Shown: positions 26,203 through 34,609 of the stretch, piece by piece
Numbering within the stretch: the stretch's first letter is position 1
Layout: each line of letters opens with the position of its first letter
Assembly: GCF_001651875.1 (NCBI RefSeq)
Contig: NZ_LNQB01000073.1
Location: forward strand, 186,001-250,000
Origin: Sinorhizobium saheli
GTDB taxonomy: Bacteria > Pseudomonadota > Alphaproteobacteria > Rhizobiales > Rhizobiaceae
Direction of reading: 5' to 3'
DNA: 64,000 bases
Notes under the pieces: model-generated
Seen by the model: only the letters and a program-made list of their open reading frames with translations
Database searches by the model: none
Told to the model about the DNA's origin: nothing
Program-made: the position numbers and the translations under genes

Positions 26203-27171
26203 ATGGAACAGCAACTCGCCAAGTACAGACACAATCTCCCGTTCTCACGTAGAGGCACATTCCTGAGCGACGGGGGCATGGAAACGGCGCTGATCTTTCA
26301 CGAGGGAGCCGAGCTGCCCCATTTCGCATCCTTCGTCCTTTTGTCCTCGTCGGAGGGCCGCCGGCAGCTCTTGCGTTATTACACGCGCTACCTGGAGATT
26401 GCCCGCTGCCACGACGTCGGCTTCGTGCTCGACACGGCCACTTGGCGTGCCAATGCGGACTGGGGCGAGAAACTTGGATACGACGCCGAGGCGCTGAGAC
26501 AGGTCAACCGTGACGCGGTCTATCTGCTGACCGAATTGCGCGCCCTTTATGAGCGACCGCAGATGCCGATCGTGTTCAACGGCGTCATCGGCCCGCGCGG
26601 CGACGGCTACAAGGCCGGGCACATGAATGCGCAGGAAGCGGAGGACTATCACACCGCCCAGGTCGCCGCCTTCGCCGACAGCGAGGCCGACATGGTCACC
26701 GCGGTTACGCTCACGAATATCGACGAGGCGATCGGCGTAACGAGGGCCGCCAAAAGCCACGGCATGCCCTGCGCCATTTCGTTCACCGTCGAAACCGATG
26801 GGCGGCTCGTCACCGGCCGCTCGTTGCGCGACGCGATCGAGACCGTGGACGCGGAAACGGAGGGCTATCCGCAGTATTACATGATCAATTGCGCCCATCC
26901 GAGCCATTTCGAGAACAGCCTTGACCACGGCCAGGCATGGATGCGCCGGATCGGCGGCATTCGCGCCAATGCCTCGACGAAAAGCCATGCGGAACTCGAC
27001 GACAGCGAGACGCTCGATATCGGCGACATCGGCGATCTCGCGCGGCGCTATCGCAGATTGGCCGGCCGCATGCCGCATCTGCGCGTGCTGGGCGGCTGCT
27101 GCGGCACCGACCATCGCCACATCGCGGCGATTTGCGAAGCCTGCCTGCCGCCTTCCGCGCTCAGCGCCTGA
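26203..27171 (+). CDS. Homocysteine S-methyltransferase family protein
   Basis: A 322-residue zinc-dependent methyltransferase. It opens with LSDGGMETALIF (family DGGxET signature) and has zinc ligands in NCAHP and the C-terminal GGCCGTDHRH. Members move a methyl group from S-methylmethionine or S-adenosylmethionine (MmuM type) or betaine to homocysteine. The ribosome-binding site is excellent (AGGAGG). No riboswitch could be recognised upstream. The substrate is not determined by sequence; the betaine-producing operon in this window makes a betaine-linked role tempting but unproven. Confidence 0.87.
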   Translation: MEQQLAKYRHNLPFSRRGTFLSDGGMETALIFHEGAELPHFASFVLLSSSEGRRQLLRYYTRYLEIARCHDVGFVLDTATWRANADWGEKLGYDAEALRQVNRDAVYLLTELRALYERPQMPIVFNGVIGPRGDGYKAGHMNAQEAEDYHTAQVAAFADSEADMVTAVTLTNIDEAIGVTRAAKSHGMPCAISFTVETDGRLVTGRSLRDAIETVDAETEGYPQYYMINCAHPSHFENSLDHGQAWMRRIGGIRANASTKSHAELDDSETLDIGDIGDLARRYRRLAGRMPHLRVLGGCCGTDHRHIAAICEACLPPSALSA

Positions 27172-27299
27172 CGACGCACATCCCTGCCCTTCCGCCGCGG
27201 CGGCGGGAGGGCAGATCCCCGACCCTCGCGAAACGTGGACGGCTCGTGTAGACTTGTCGGGAAAGGGCGGTCCGCATTCTCTCAGCACGGGGCCGCTGG

Positions 27300-28808
27300 A
27301 TGATGATGAATGATGCACCCCCGCCGCCAACCGAGACGGCGCCGTTCCCCTTCGACAACAGCTATGCGCGGCTGCCGGCGAATTTCTACGCGCGCGTCGA
27401 ACCGACGCCGGTCGCCGAGCCCTGGCTGATCAAGCTCAACCGGCCGCTTGCCGAAGAGCTCGGGCTCGATGTCGAGGCGCTCGAACGGGACGGGGCGGCG
27501 ATCTTCTCCGGCAACAAGGTGCCTGAGGGCGCCGAACCGCTCGCCATGGCCTATGCCGGCCACCAGTTCGGCACCTTCGTGCCGCAGCTCGGCGACGGCC
27601 GCGCGATCCTGCTTGGGGAGGTGATCGACCGGCATGGCCGCCGCCGCGACATCCAGCTCAAGGGGTCGGGCCAGACGCCCTATTCCCGCCGCGGCGACGG
27701 ACGGGCAGCGCTCGGACCGGTATTGCGCGAATATATCGTCAGCGAGGCGATGCACGCGCTCGGGGTGCCTACGACCCGGGCGCTCGCCGCAACCGTCACC
27801 GGACAACCGGTGTACCGGGAGGAGATCCTGCCCGGCGCCGTCTTCACCCGCGTCGCGGCGAGCCATGTTCGCGTCGGCACCTTCCAGTTCTTTGCCGCCC
27901 GCGGCGACATGGAGTCCGTCAGGACGCTCGCCGACCACGTGATCGGCCGCCACTATCCCGAGCTCATGGACGACGAGAAGCCCTACCTTGCGCTCCTCAG
28001 GACGGTTGCCGCCCGGCAGGCGGCGCTGATCGCGCGCTGGCTCAATATCGGCTTCATCCATGGGGTGATGAACACCGACAACATGACGGTGTCCGGCGAG
28101 ACGATCGACTTCGGTCCCTGCGCCTTCGTGGACTCCTACGACCCGAAGACCGTGTTCAGCTCGATCGATCAGTTCGGCCGCTACGCCTATGCGAACCAGC
28201 CGGCAATCGGCCAATGGAATCTTGCCCGTCTCGCCGAGACGCTCGTGACCCTGTTCGATCCGGTCGCCGACACGGCGGTCAACCTCGCGAACGACGCGCT
28301 CACCGAATACGGCACGATCTTCCAGAAGCATTGGCTCGACGGCATGCGCCGCAAGATCGGGCTGTCGACCGCGGAAGACGGGGACCTCGAGCTCATACAG
28401 GCGCTCCTGATGCTGATGCACAAGGGGAAAGCGGATTTCACGCTCACCTTCCGCCGGCTTGCGGCATCGGCCGAGGACGGGGCCGCGGACGCGGAGCTTG
28501 CCGAGCTCTTCGAGGAACGGAAAGGGCTTGCACCCTGGCTCGAGGATTGGCGCCGGCGGCTCGCACGCGAAGGGCAGCAACCGCGTGAACGCGCCCAGGC
28601 AATGCGCAGCGTCAATCCGGCCTTCATCCCGCGCAACCACCGGGTGGAGCAGGCGATCGATGCGGCGGTCCAGGATGCGGATTTCTCACTCTTCGAGGCC
28701 CTTCTCGACGTCACCTCCCGCCCCTATGAGGACCAACCGGAGCGGGCCGCCTATGCCGCGCCACCGAAGCCGGGCGAGGAAGTGATGCAGACCTTCTGCG
28801 GCACTTAG
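27300..28808 (+). CDS. selO: SelO family protein AMPylator
   Basis: A 502-residue pseudokinase-fold enzyme (UPF0061/YdiU) that transfers AMP to Ser, Thr or Tyr of proteins during oxidative stress. Family motifs: AYAGHQFGTFVPQLGDGRAIL, QLKGSGQTPYSRRGDGRA and GVMNTDNMTVSGETIDFGP with the metal-binding Asn and Asp. It ends with the conserved MQTFCGT, where the Cys replaces the selenocysteine of some homologues. The C-terminal residue is followed by a TAG supplied by repeat copy 4. Confidence 0.94.
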   Translation: MMMNDAPPPPTETAPFPFDNSYARLPANFYARVEPTPVAEPWLIKLNRPLAEELGLDVEALERDGAAIFSGNKVPEGAEPLAMAYAGHQFGTFVPQLGDGRAILLGEVIDRHGRRRDIQLKGSGQTPYSRRGDGRAALGPVLREYIVSEAMHALGVPTTRALAATVTGQPVYREEILPGAVFTRVAASHVRVGTFQFFAARGDMESVRTLADHVIGRHYPELMDDEKPYLALLRTVAARQAALIARWLNIGFIHGVMNTDNMTVSGETIDFGPCAFVDSYDPKTVFSSIDQFGRYAYANQPAIGQWNLARLAETLVTLFDPVADTAVNLANDALTEYGTIFQKHWLDGMRRKIGLSTAEDGDLELIQALLMLMHKGKADFTLTFRRLAASAEDGAADAELAELFEERKGLAPWLEDWRRRLAREGQQPRERAQAMRSVNPAFIPRNHRVEQAIDAAVQDADFSLFEALLDVTSRPYEDQPERAAYAAPPKPGEEVMQTFCGT

Positions 28809-28909
28809 AGCGGGATGCGCTCACATGCGTTCGCGCCACCGCCCTTTCTGTTTGTTTTTGCCGCATTTGTGCGACGTCATGTGATTCCGCCTGACTGCAA
28901 AATGCTCTA
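28806..28909 (-). repeat. MITE-like palindromic repeat, family 1 (copy 4, full, inverted)
   Basis: The best-preserved copy, 104 bp, in reverse orientation. Its ends are TAGAGCGGGATGC and AAAATGCTCTA, giving a TA on both flanks and GAGC/GCTC terminal inversions. It contains the inverted core GTGATTCCGCCTGACTGCA. The left terminus doubles as the selO stop codon. Confidence 0.9.
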
Positions 28910-28911
28910 GC

Positions 28912-29035
28912 GTCCGCCCCTCATCCGCCTGCCGGCACCTTCTCCCCGCGAGCGGGGCGAAGGAGATTCGCGGCAGCGCTCCGCCCCAAAATCCCATCTC
29001 AGGTTTACCTCAGGAGAGGGGCAATCGCACTCCGC
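28912..29035. repeat. Palindromic repeat, family 2
   Basis: Starts CGCCCCTCATCCG and contains the CTTCTCCCCGC / GCGGGGCGAAGG hairpin, then a second half ending CAGGAGAGGGGCAAT. The same modules recur at 31571, 36127, 39973, 57905 and 61098. Confidence 0.75.
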
Positions 29036-29191
29036 GCCAGTTTATGGCGGCAAGATATTTCCTCCCCCGCTGAAATTGCAGTCATTGAAAGGCACGCGCT
29101 CCGCGTTAACTTCGAGACGGCGCCGCCGCTTGCGGTCTGCTCTCAGGAACGAGCTGCCGGCGGCGCGTTCTCAACTCGGGAGTTTGAATTC

Positions 29192-31528
29192 ATGCTCGTT
29201 GTCGTGACCGCCATCGTCTTCGCCGTGATCGGTCTTGCGACGGCCGCCGGCGGCGCGAAGCTCGTGATGCTTGGCGGCAGCCCCTATTACCTCATCGCCG
29301 GAATAGGTTTCCTTCTCACCGCAATCCTGCTCTTCCGCCGGAAAGGCGCAGCGCTCTGGGTCTATACACTGGTCGTCGTCGGCTCGCTCGCCTGGGCGAT
29401 CTGGGAAGTGGGCTTCGACTGGTGGCAGCTCGGGCCGCGCGGCGGCGTCATCATCCTGCTCGGGCTCTGGCTGCTCACGCCGCGGATCCGGCGGCCACTC
29501 GGTTTCGTCAGCCCCTCCGGCGAACATTATGGCGCGCGCGCCTGGCCGCTTGCCCTTGCCTGCCTTCTGTCGATCGGCGTCGCGGTCTATTCGGTGACGC
29601 AGGATCCGCACGATATCCGCGGCAACCTGCCAGGCGATGCTGTTGCGGCCAATCCCGCTCTCGGCGGCAACGTGCCGCCCGGCGAATGGCATCAATACGG
29701 CCGCACGCCCTACGGCCAACGCTATTCGCCGCTCGACCAGATTCACCGGGAGAACGTCGCGAGCCTCCGGGTGGCCTGGCAGTACCAGACCGGAGACGTG
29801 AAGCTGCCGGAAGACGTCAGCGAAACCACCTACCAGGTCACGCCGCTCAAGGTGAAGGACACGCTCTATCTCTGCACGCCGCACAATTGGGCGATCGCGC
29901 TCGACGCGGCGACGGGCAAGGAGAAGTGGCGGTACAATTCCAATTCCGGCATGAACCCCGACCGCCAGCACCAGACCTGCCGCGGCGTCACCTATTGGGC
30001 CGACCCGGGCGCCGCTCCCGGCAGCCCCTGCGCCGAGCGCGTCTATCTGCCGACATCGGACGCGCGCCTGATCGCGCTCGATGCCGCGAACGGTGAAGTC
30101 TGCAGCGGCTTTGCCGACAATGGGGTGCTGCGCCTCGAACAGGGCATGCGGTACAATCCGGCCGGCTACTATTACTCGACATCGCCGCCGGTCGCGGTCG
30201 CCGGCAAGATCATCATCGGCGGCGCGGTCAACGACAACTATTCGACCCAGGAACAATCCGGCGTCATTCGCGCCTTCGATATCAATAGCGGCGCGCTCAT
30301 CTGGAACTGGGACAGCGGCAATCCGGAGCAGACGGCACCGCTGCCGCCCGGTGAGTTCTACACCACGAACTCGCCGAACAGCTGGTCGGTCTCATCGGTC
30401 GACGAAAGCCTCGGGCTGATCTATGTGCCGCTCGGCAACCAGGTGCCCGACCAGCTCGGCATGGGGCGCAGCGAGCCTGTGGAGAAATATTCCTCCTCGA
30501 TCGTCGCGCTCGACGTCAACACCGGCGCGGTGCGCTGGGTGCGCCAGACCGTGCATCACGACCTATGGGACATGGACGTGCCCGCCCAGCCGGCACTCGT
30601 CGACATCACGAAAGGCGACGGAACGACCGTGCCGGCGCTGGTCGGCCCGACCAAGCAGGGCGACGTCTACGTCCTCGACCGGCGAAACGGCGAGCCGATC
30701 ATCCCGGTCGAGGAAGTGCCCGCCCCCGGCGGCGCCATCCCCGAGGATTTCACGGCGCCGACCCAGCCCGTTTCCGGGCTCACCTTCATGCCGGCGCCGC
30801 TCACCGAGCGCGACATGTGGGGCATCACGATGTTCGACCAGCTCGCCTGCCGCATCGAATTCCGGTCGCTGAAATACGCGGGACGCTACACGCCGCCGTC
30901 GCTCGAAGGGACGATCGTCTATCCGGGCAATTTCGGCGTCTTCAACTGGGGCTCGGTCGCCGTCGATCCGGAACGGCAGGTGATGTTCGGTATGCCGACC
31001 TATCTCGCCTTCACCTCACGCCTCGTCCCGCGCGAGGAGATCCCGCCGAAGGGCGCGGACGAAAAGGGCAGCGAGCAGGGCCTCAACCGCAACGAAGGCG
31101 CGCCCTATGGCGTCTATATGGGACCCTTCCTCGGCCCCTTGCAGATCCCCTGCCAGGCACCGCCCTGGGGCTACGTCGCGGGCGCCGATCTCAGGACCGG
31201 CAGGGTCGCCTACAGGCACAGGAACGGCACCGTCTACGACATGACGCCGCTGCCGCTTCCCTTCAAGCTGGGTGTTCCGGGGATCGGCGGACCGATGATC
31301 ACCAGGGGCGGCCTCGCCTTCCTGGGCGCGACGGTCGACAACTTTCTCAGGGCCTACGACGTCACCACGGGCGACCAGGTCTGGCAAGCACGGCTGCCGG
31401 CCGGCGGCCAGTCGACGCCGATGACCTACATGGCCGGCGACAAGCAATATGTGCTGATCGTCGCCGGCGGGCATGGCTCGATCGGCACCAAGCCGGGCGA
31501 CTATGTCATCGCCTACAGCTTGCCGTGA
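29192..31528 (+). CDS. gcd: Membrane-bound PQQ-dependent glucose dehydrogenase
   Basis: A 778-residue quinoprotein that oxidises glucose to gluconolactone in the periplasm and passes electrons to ubiquinone. The N-terminus has five membrane helices (residues 1-145). The rest is an eight-bladed PQQ propeller with W-motif repeats (ALDAATGKEKWRYN, ALDVNTGAVRWVRQ) and the diagnostic VHHDLWDMDVPAQP. The length matches E. coli Gcd. The cofactor PQQ must come from elsewhere, since no pqq genes lie in this window. Acid production by Gcd solubilises mineral phosphate. The start ATG 29192 has GGGAG ten bases upstream. Confidence 0.96.
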   Translation: MLVVVTAIVFAVIGLATAAGGAKLVMLGGSPYYLIAGIGFLLTAILLFRRKGAALWVYTLVVVGSLAWAIWEVGFDWWQLGPRGGVIILLGLWLLTPRIRRPLGFVSPSGEHYGARAWPLALACLLSIGVAVYSVTQDPHDIRGNLPGDAVAANPALGGNVPPGEWHQYGRTPYGQRYSPLDQIHRENVASLRVAWQYQTGDVKLPEDVSETTYQVTPLKVKDTLYLCTPHNWAIALDAATGKEKWRYNSNSGMNPDRQHQTCRGVTYWADPGAAPGSPCAERVYLPTSDARLIALDAANGEVCSGFADNGVLRLEQGMRYNPAGYYYSTSPPVAVAGKIIIGGAVNDNYSTQEQSGVIRAFDINSGALIWNWDSGNPEQTAPLPPGEFYTTNSPNSWSVSSVDESLGLIYVPLGNQVPDQLGMGRSEPVEKYSSSIVALDVNTGAVRWVRQTVHHDLWDMDVPAQPALVDITKGDGTTVPALVGPTKQGDVYVLDRRNGEPIIPVEEVPAPGGAIPEDFTAPTQPVSGLTFMPAPLTERDMWGITMFDQLACRIEFRSLKYAGRYTPPSLEGTIVYPGNFGVFNWGSVAVDPERQVMFGMPTYLAFTSRLVPREEIPPKGADEKGSEQGLNRNEGAPYGVYMGPFLGPLQIPCQAPPWGYVAGADLRTGRVAYRHRNGTVYDMTPLPLPFKLGVPGIGGPMITRGGLAFLGATVDNFLRAYDVTTGDQVWQARLPAGGQSTPMTYMAGDKQYVLIVAGGHGSIGTKPGDYVIAYSLP

Positions 31529-31570
31529 GGCAAACGAAGGCGGGCGCAAGCAGCTGCAGGGAGGCACGAT

Positions 31571-31645
31571 CGCCCCCGACCCTGGCCCTCTCCCCGCACG
31601 CGGACCGCACGCGGGGAGAAGGTCGCGGCGGCGGGATGAGCCGCA
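31571..31645. repeat. Palindromic repeat, family 2 (partial)
   Basis: Contains CCCTCTCCCCGCACGCGG and its inverted partner GCGGGGAGAAGGTCGCGGCGGCGGGATGAG. It is shorter than the copies in the bet operon. Confidence 0.65.
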
Positions 31646-31705
31646 GCACCGCGCTTGCCGACCGCCCGTTGCGCGACAGCCGGCATCGAGCCGCACAAAT
31701 CCCCG

Positions 31706-31734
31706 TTGACAAATGCGGGGAAATCGACAATCTA
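31706..31734 (+). promoter_or_regulatory. Promoter of the attenuator leader
   Basis: A perfect -35 TTGACA (31706-31711), 17 bp spacer and a weaker -10 AATCTA (31729-31734). Transcription would begin about 31740, exactly at the A of the leader peptide's ATG. Confidence 0.55.
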
Positions 31735-31739
31735 CCCGC

Positions 31740-31790
31740 ATGATCAAGAACGCACCCATTTGCCGCGCGTATTTTTGGCTGTTCCGATAG
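31740..31790 (+). CDS. Aromatic-rich leader peptide (putative attenuator)
   Basis: Sixteen codons, MIKNAPICRAYFWLFR, with Tyr-Phe-Trp-Leu-Phe clustered just before the UAG. There is no ribosome-binding site and the ATG coincides with the expected transcription start, so the peptide would be translated leaderlessly, as described for the S. meliloti trp leader peptide. The codons UAU UUU UGG (31770-31778) sit directly before a hairpin arm (31779-31785), which is where a stalled ribosome would control RNA folding. The peptide is inferred to be a sensor of aromatic aminoacyl-tRNA for the downstream acetyltransferase gene. Confidence 0.6.
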   Translation: MIKNAPICRAYFWLFR

Positions 31791-31844
31791 GAGCGGCCTG
31801 CTGATCATATTCAACAAGGCCGCCATCAGGCGGCTTTTGTTTTT
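31779..31844 (+). promoter_or_regulatory. Attenuator: competing hairpins and terminator
   Basis: Three mutually exclusive pairings are visible. Protector: CUGUUCC (31779-31785) with GGAGCGG (31790-31796), loop GAUA. Antiterminator: GCGGCCU (31793-31799) with AGGCCGC (31817-31823). Terminator: AAGGCCGCC (31816-31824) with GGCGGCUUU (31829-31837), loop AUCA, followed by a UUUUGUUUUU tract ending at 31844. This is the classic 1:2, 2:3, 3:4 arrangement of ribosome-mediated attenuation. Confidence 0.7.
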
Positions 31845-31884
31845 CACGGCACCTGATGGCGGTAAGGACCATGAGGAGCCGAGC

Positions 31885-32388
31885 ATGCTGCAGACCATCA
31901 CCCCCCACCTCCATGCCGTCCCGTCGGTGCGTCCGCCGATGGTGACGATCCGCTGCGCCAAAGCGCGCGACCTTCCAGAACTGCGCGAGATGATCGCCGA
32001 GCTCGCCGCCCATCACGGCGACGCCGCGCCGATCACGACCGCTGAGCTCGAGCGGGATCTCTTCGGGCGGATGCCGTGGATCACGGCGCTCGTCGCCGAA
32101 GCCGGCGGCGAGCTCATCGGCTACGCGATCCTTGTGCCCCAGTACCGGGCGGCCGAAGGCGCCCGCGGCATGGAGCTGCATCACCTCTTCGTCCGCGCCG
32201 CTCATCGCGGCACCGGCATCGGCCGCCATCTCGTCGCCAAGGCGCGCGAACAGGCGAAGATGGCCGGCTGCGAGTACCTTTCCGTCAGCGCCGCCACCGG
32301 CAACTTCCAGGCGCATCGCTTCTACGAGTCCGAACGCTTCGTTCCGCGCCCGGTGACCGGGATGCGCTATCTGCAGAAGCTCAGCTGA
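31885..32388 (+). CDS. GNAT family N-acetyltransferase
   Basis: A 167-residue acetyl-CoA-dependent acetyltransferase. The acetyl-CoA-binding motif A is HHLFVRAAHRGTGIGRHLVAKAREQAK (R-x-x-G-x-G/A) and motif B follows in NFQAHRFYESERFVPR. The N-terminal 20 residues are extra to the domain. The start ATG 31885 has GAGGAG eight bases upstream. It lies 40 bp after the attenuator terminator, so readthrough would be needed for expression from that promoter. The substrate is unknown; the aromatic-rich leader suggests a link to aromatic amino acids or their depletion. Confidence 0.88.
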   Translation: MLQTITPHLHAVPSVRPPMVTIRCAKARDLPELREMIAELAAHHGDAAPITTAELERDLFGRMPWITALVAEAGGELIGYAILVPQYRAAEGARGMELHHLFVRAAHRGTGIGRHLVAKAREQAKMAGCEYLSVSAATGNFQAHRFYESERFVPRPVTGMRYLQKLS

Positions 32389-32401
32389 ACGGGAGGACAG
32401 G

Positions 32402-32998
32402 GTGCGTATCGCGATCGTTCTGACCGAAGACTTCGCCGACTGGGAATGCGCGCTGTTGATGGCCACGGCGCGCGCCGACCTCGGCGTCGATCTCATCATG
32501 GCCTCCCCCGGCGGCACCGTTGTGACGTCGAGAGGCGGGCTTTGCATCACGCCGCACCTGCCGGCGGAAACGCTTGTCCCGGCGGAGTTCGACGGCCTCG
32601 TGCTCTGCGGCGGGCCGATCTGGGAAGCGGCCGCCGCGCCCGATCTTTCCGACGCAATCCGCGCCTTTCATGAGAACGGCCGGGTCGTCGCGGCGATCTG
32701 CGGCGCGACGCTTGCCCTTGCTGCCAGCGGTATTCTGGACGCCACCGAGCACACGGCGAACTCGGCCGCAAGCCTTTCGGCGGTCGCCGGCTACCAGGGC
32801 CACGGGCGCTACCGCGATCAGCCACGCGCGCTTCGCAGCGGCCGCGTGGTGACAGCCGCCGGCACCGCGCCGGTGAGCTTCGCGGCCGAGGTCCTCGCCG
32901 CGCTGGGCTTGGGCTCGAAGGAGCTCGATGCTTATCTCGCGCTCTATGCCGGGGAGCACGCGACCGGCGTGAACGCATGTGAGCCCATGCCGCCCTAA
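32402..32998 (+). CDS. DJ-1/PfpI family protein
   Basis: A 198-residue class I glutamine amidotransferase-like protein with the nucleophile-elbow Cys in AAICGATLALAASGIL and a conserved Glu near the N-terminus (DFADWECALL). Relatives include chaperones, glyoxalases and peptidases. The start is GTG 32402 with GGAGG upstream, 13 bp after the acetyltransferase gene, so it probably shares its transcript and its attenuator. The last ten residues (GVNACEPMPP) and the stop are encoded by the right end of a family 1 repeat, so the native C-terminus has been replaced or extended. Confidence 0.87.
   Translation: MRIAIVLTEDFADWECALLMATARADLGVDLIMASPGGTVVTSRGGLCITPHLPAETLVPAEFDGLVLCGGPIWEAAAAPDLSDAIRAFHENGRVVAAICGATLALAASGILDATEHTANSAASLSAVAGYQGHGRYRDQPRALRSGRVVTAAGTAPVSFAAEVLAALGLGSKELDAYLALYAGEHATGVNACEPMPP
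32962..32998 (+). repeat. MITE-like repeat, family 1 (right-end fragment inside coding sequence)
   Basis: GGCGTGAACGCATGTGAG and the following CCATGCCGCCCTAA match the right end of the full repeat (GGCGCGAACGCATGTGAGCGCATCCCGCTCTAA). It encodes the end of the DJ-1/PfpI protein and, on the other strand, provides the stop of the cytochrome gene. Confidence 0.6.
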
Positions 32999-33909
32999 CG
33001 CGCCGGCAGCGCCTTCAGATAGGCAGCGATCGCTTCGCGGTCGGAGGGCGGAAGCCGCGCCATGTTCTTCTGCACCTCGACCATCAGACCGCCGACGGTG
33101 TCGAAATCCGGCGTGAAGCCGGTTTCGAGATAGGAGGCGATGTCGGATGCGCTCCAGCTGCCAATGCTCTTCGACGCCGGGGTGATGTCGGGAATGCGCC
33201 CCTGGCCCTCCGGGTTCGGCGCGCCGGCCAGCCACATGCCCGGCTCGAACCCGCCAAGCGTGTTGCGCGGCGTATGGCATTCGCCGCAATGGCCGAGGCC
33301 TTCGACGAGATATTGCCCGCGCGCGAGCTTCGCGTCGGCGTTATTGACCGCGACGCGCGGCTCGTCCGTGAGGAACAGCAGTTTCCAGCCGCCGAGCGCC
33401 AGGCGGATATTGTAGGGGAAGGACAGGTCGTGCGGCGGCGCCACATTGGCGCTTTTCGGGAGGGTTTGCAGGTATCCCCACAGGTCGTTGACGTCCTTGG
33501 CCGTCAACCGGGCATAGGAACCGTAGGGAAACGAGGGGTAGAGATGCTCACCGTCCTTGCCGACGCCGCGCGTGATGGCGTTGCCGAATTCCGCCAGCGT
33601 CCAGTCGCCGATGCCGGCGGTCTCGTCCGGCGAGATGTTCGGCGCGTGGAAAGTACCGAACGGGCTCTTCAGCGCCCGGCCGCCGGCGAGCACGAGCCGC
33701 TGGTCATCCGGCGCACCCGGAGCGGCATGGCAGCTGGCGCAGCCACCTGCCCAGAAGACCTGTTCGCCATTCGCGAGATCCGGCTCACCGAGCCCCTCCC
33801 AGTGCGCCGCATCCCAGGCCCTCGGCTTCGTCAGCCACCAGGCGGCGCCGGCGCCGGCCAGGGCCATGAGGATGACACCGGAGATCAGCTTTCTCGTATG
33901 CCGGCCCAT
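32995..33909 (-). CDS. Membrane-anchored dihaem cytochrome c
   Basis: A 304-residue periplasmic electron carrier with one N-terminal membrane anchor (residues 8-27) and two cytochrome c domains. The haem sites are CASCH (about residue 57) and CGECH (about residue 209). Domains of this type serve as subunits for dehydrogenases such as alcohol or gluconate dehydrogenases; here no catalytic partner is adjacent. Its TAG stop (32995-32997) overlaps the TAA of the convergent DJ-1/PfpI gene, so the two genes end on the same four bases. The upstream c-type cytochrome gene is 94 bp away on the same strand. Confidence 0.92.
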   Translation of the reverse strand: MGRHTRKLISGVILMALAGAGAAWWLTKPRAWDAAHWEGLGEPDLANGEQVFWAGGCASCHAAPGAPDDQRLVLAGGRALKSPFGTFHAPNISPDETAGIGDWTLAEFGNAITRGVGKDGEHLYPSFPYGSYARLTAKDVNDLWGYLQTLPKSANVAPPHDLSFPYNIRLALGGWKLLFLTDEPRVAVNNADAKLARGQYLVEGLGHCGECHTPRNTLGGFEPGMWLAGAPNPEGQGRIPDITPASKSIGSWSASDIASYLETGFTPDFDTVGGLMVEVQKNMARLPPSDREAIAAYLKALPAR

Positions 33910-34003
33910 CGCTACCCTTCCCCCTCAGACAAGAATGCGCCAGCCGAGCCAGCGCATTTGCATGTACGTTCTCAATAGAAAATTTGGCGGGAGACGGGCC
34001 TCG

Positions 34004-34450
34004 TCAGTCGTTCTTCAGGCGATAGCTCTCATGACAGCTCGCGCAGTCCTTGCCGAGAATACCGAGCGCCGCGCCGACGCCGGCCTGATCCGCAGGCAGT
34101 TCGGCGAGGATCTTCTCCGCATCGCCGCCAAGCTTGGCGGCCTTCGCCTTGAAGTCCTCCATGTTTTGCCAGATCTTCGGGCTCGCCTCGGTCTCCATCC
34201 CGGTTTCCGAGCCCGGCGGAAAATGATTCGGGAAGATCTTCACGGTCTCGCTGATCGTCGACAGCGATGCCTTGACGATCTCGGCATCATAGGGCTTCTG
34301 GCCCTTGGCGATGCCGTTCAGCGCACCGGCGGCCTCCCCGACCTTCTTCATCAACTGCTGGCGCACCGCTTGCGGCTCGCCGGCCGCGGTGACGGCGGTG
34401 ACGCCCACGCCCGCTATGACGGCAGCAAGCACAAGAACTCTCATCTTCAT
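34004..34450 (-). CDS. Cytochrome c' / c556 family protein
   Basis: A 148-residue periplasmic monohaem cytochrome. The signal peptide (MKMRVLVLAAVIAGVGVTAVTAAG) is followed by a four-helix domain with the haem site CASCHESYR at the C-terminus, as in cytochromes c' and c556. It may bind NO or shuttle electrons. Two adjacent ATG codons fit the GGAG; I chose the second (34450). It lies upstream of, and in the same orientation as, the dihaem cytochrome gene. Confidence 0.92.
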   Translation of the reverse strand: MKMRVLVLAAVIAGVGVTAVTAAGEPQAVRQQLMKKVGEAAGALNGIAKGQKPYDAEIVKASLSTISETVKIFPNHFPPGSETGMETEASPKIWQNMEDFKAKAAKLGGDAEKILAELPADQAGVGAALGILGKDCASCHESYRLKND

Positions 34451-34609
34451 CATGATCTCCACGTCATTCAAAACCCGCTTCCGCGACACGTCCCTTCGAA
34501 GCGCCGGCATGATGGCATTTCGGCTTTTTGACGGAAGTAACATTTTGTTGATGTGCTTGTCATTCCAGCATAATTCGCCCGCAATAGCCGGACGCCGCTG
34601 CTTCCGAGT

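Noticed and set aside
28806-28909. Repeat copy 4 as a factor-independent terminator of selO
   Set aside because: The palindromes are long but lack an adjacent T-run on the selO strand, and identical copies occur in places where no termination is needed.
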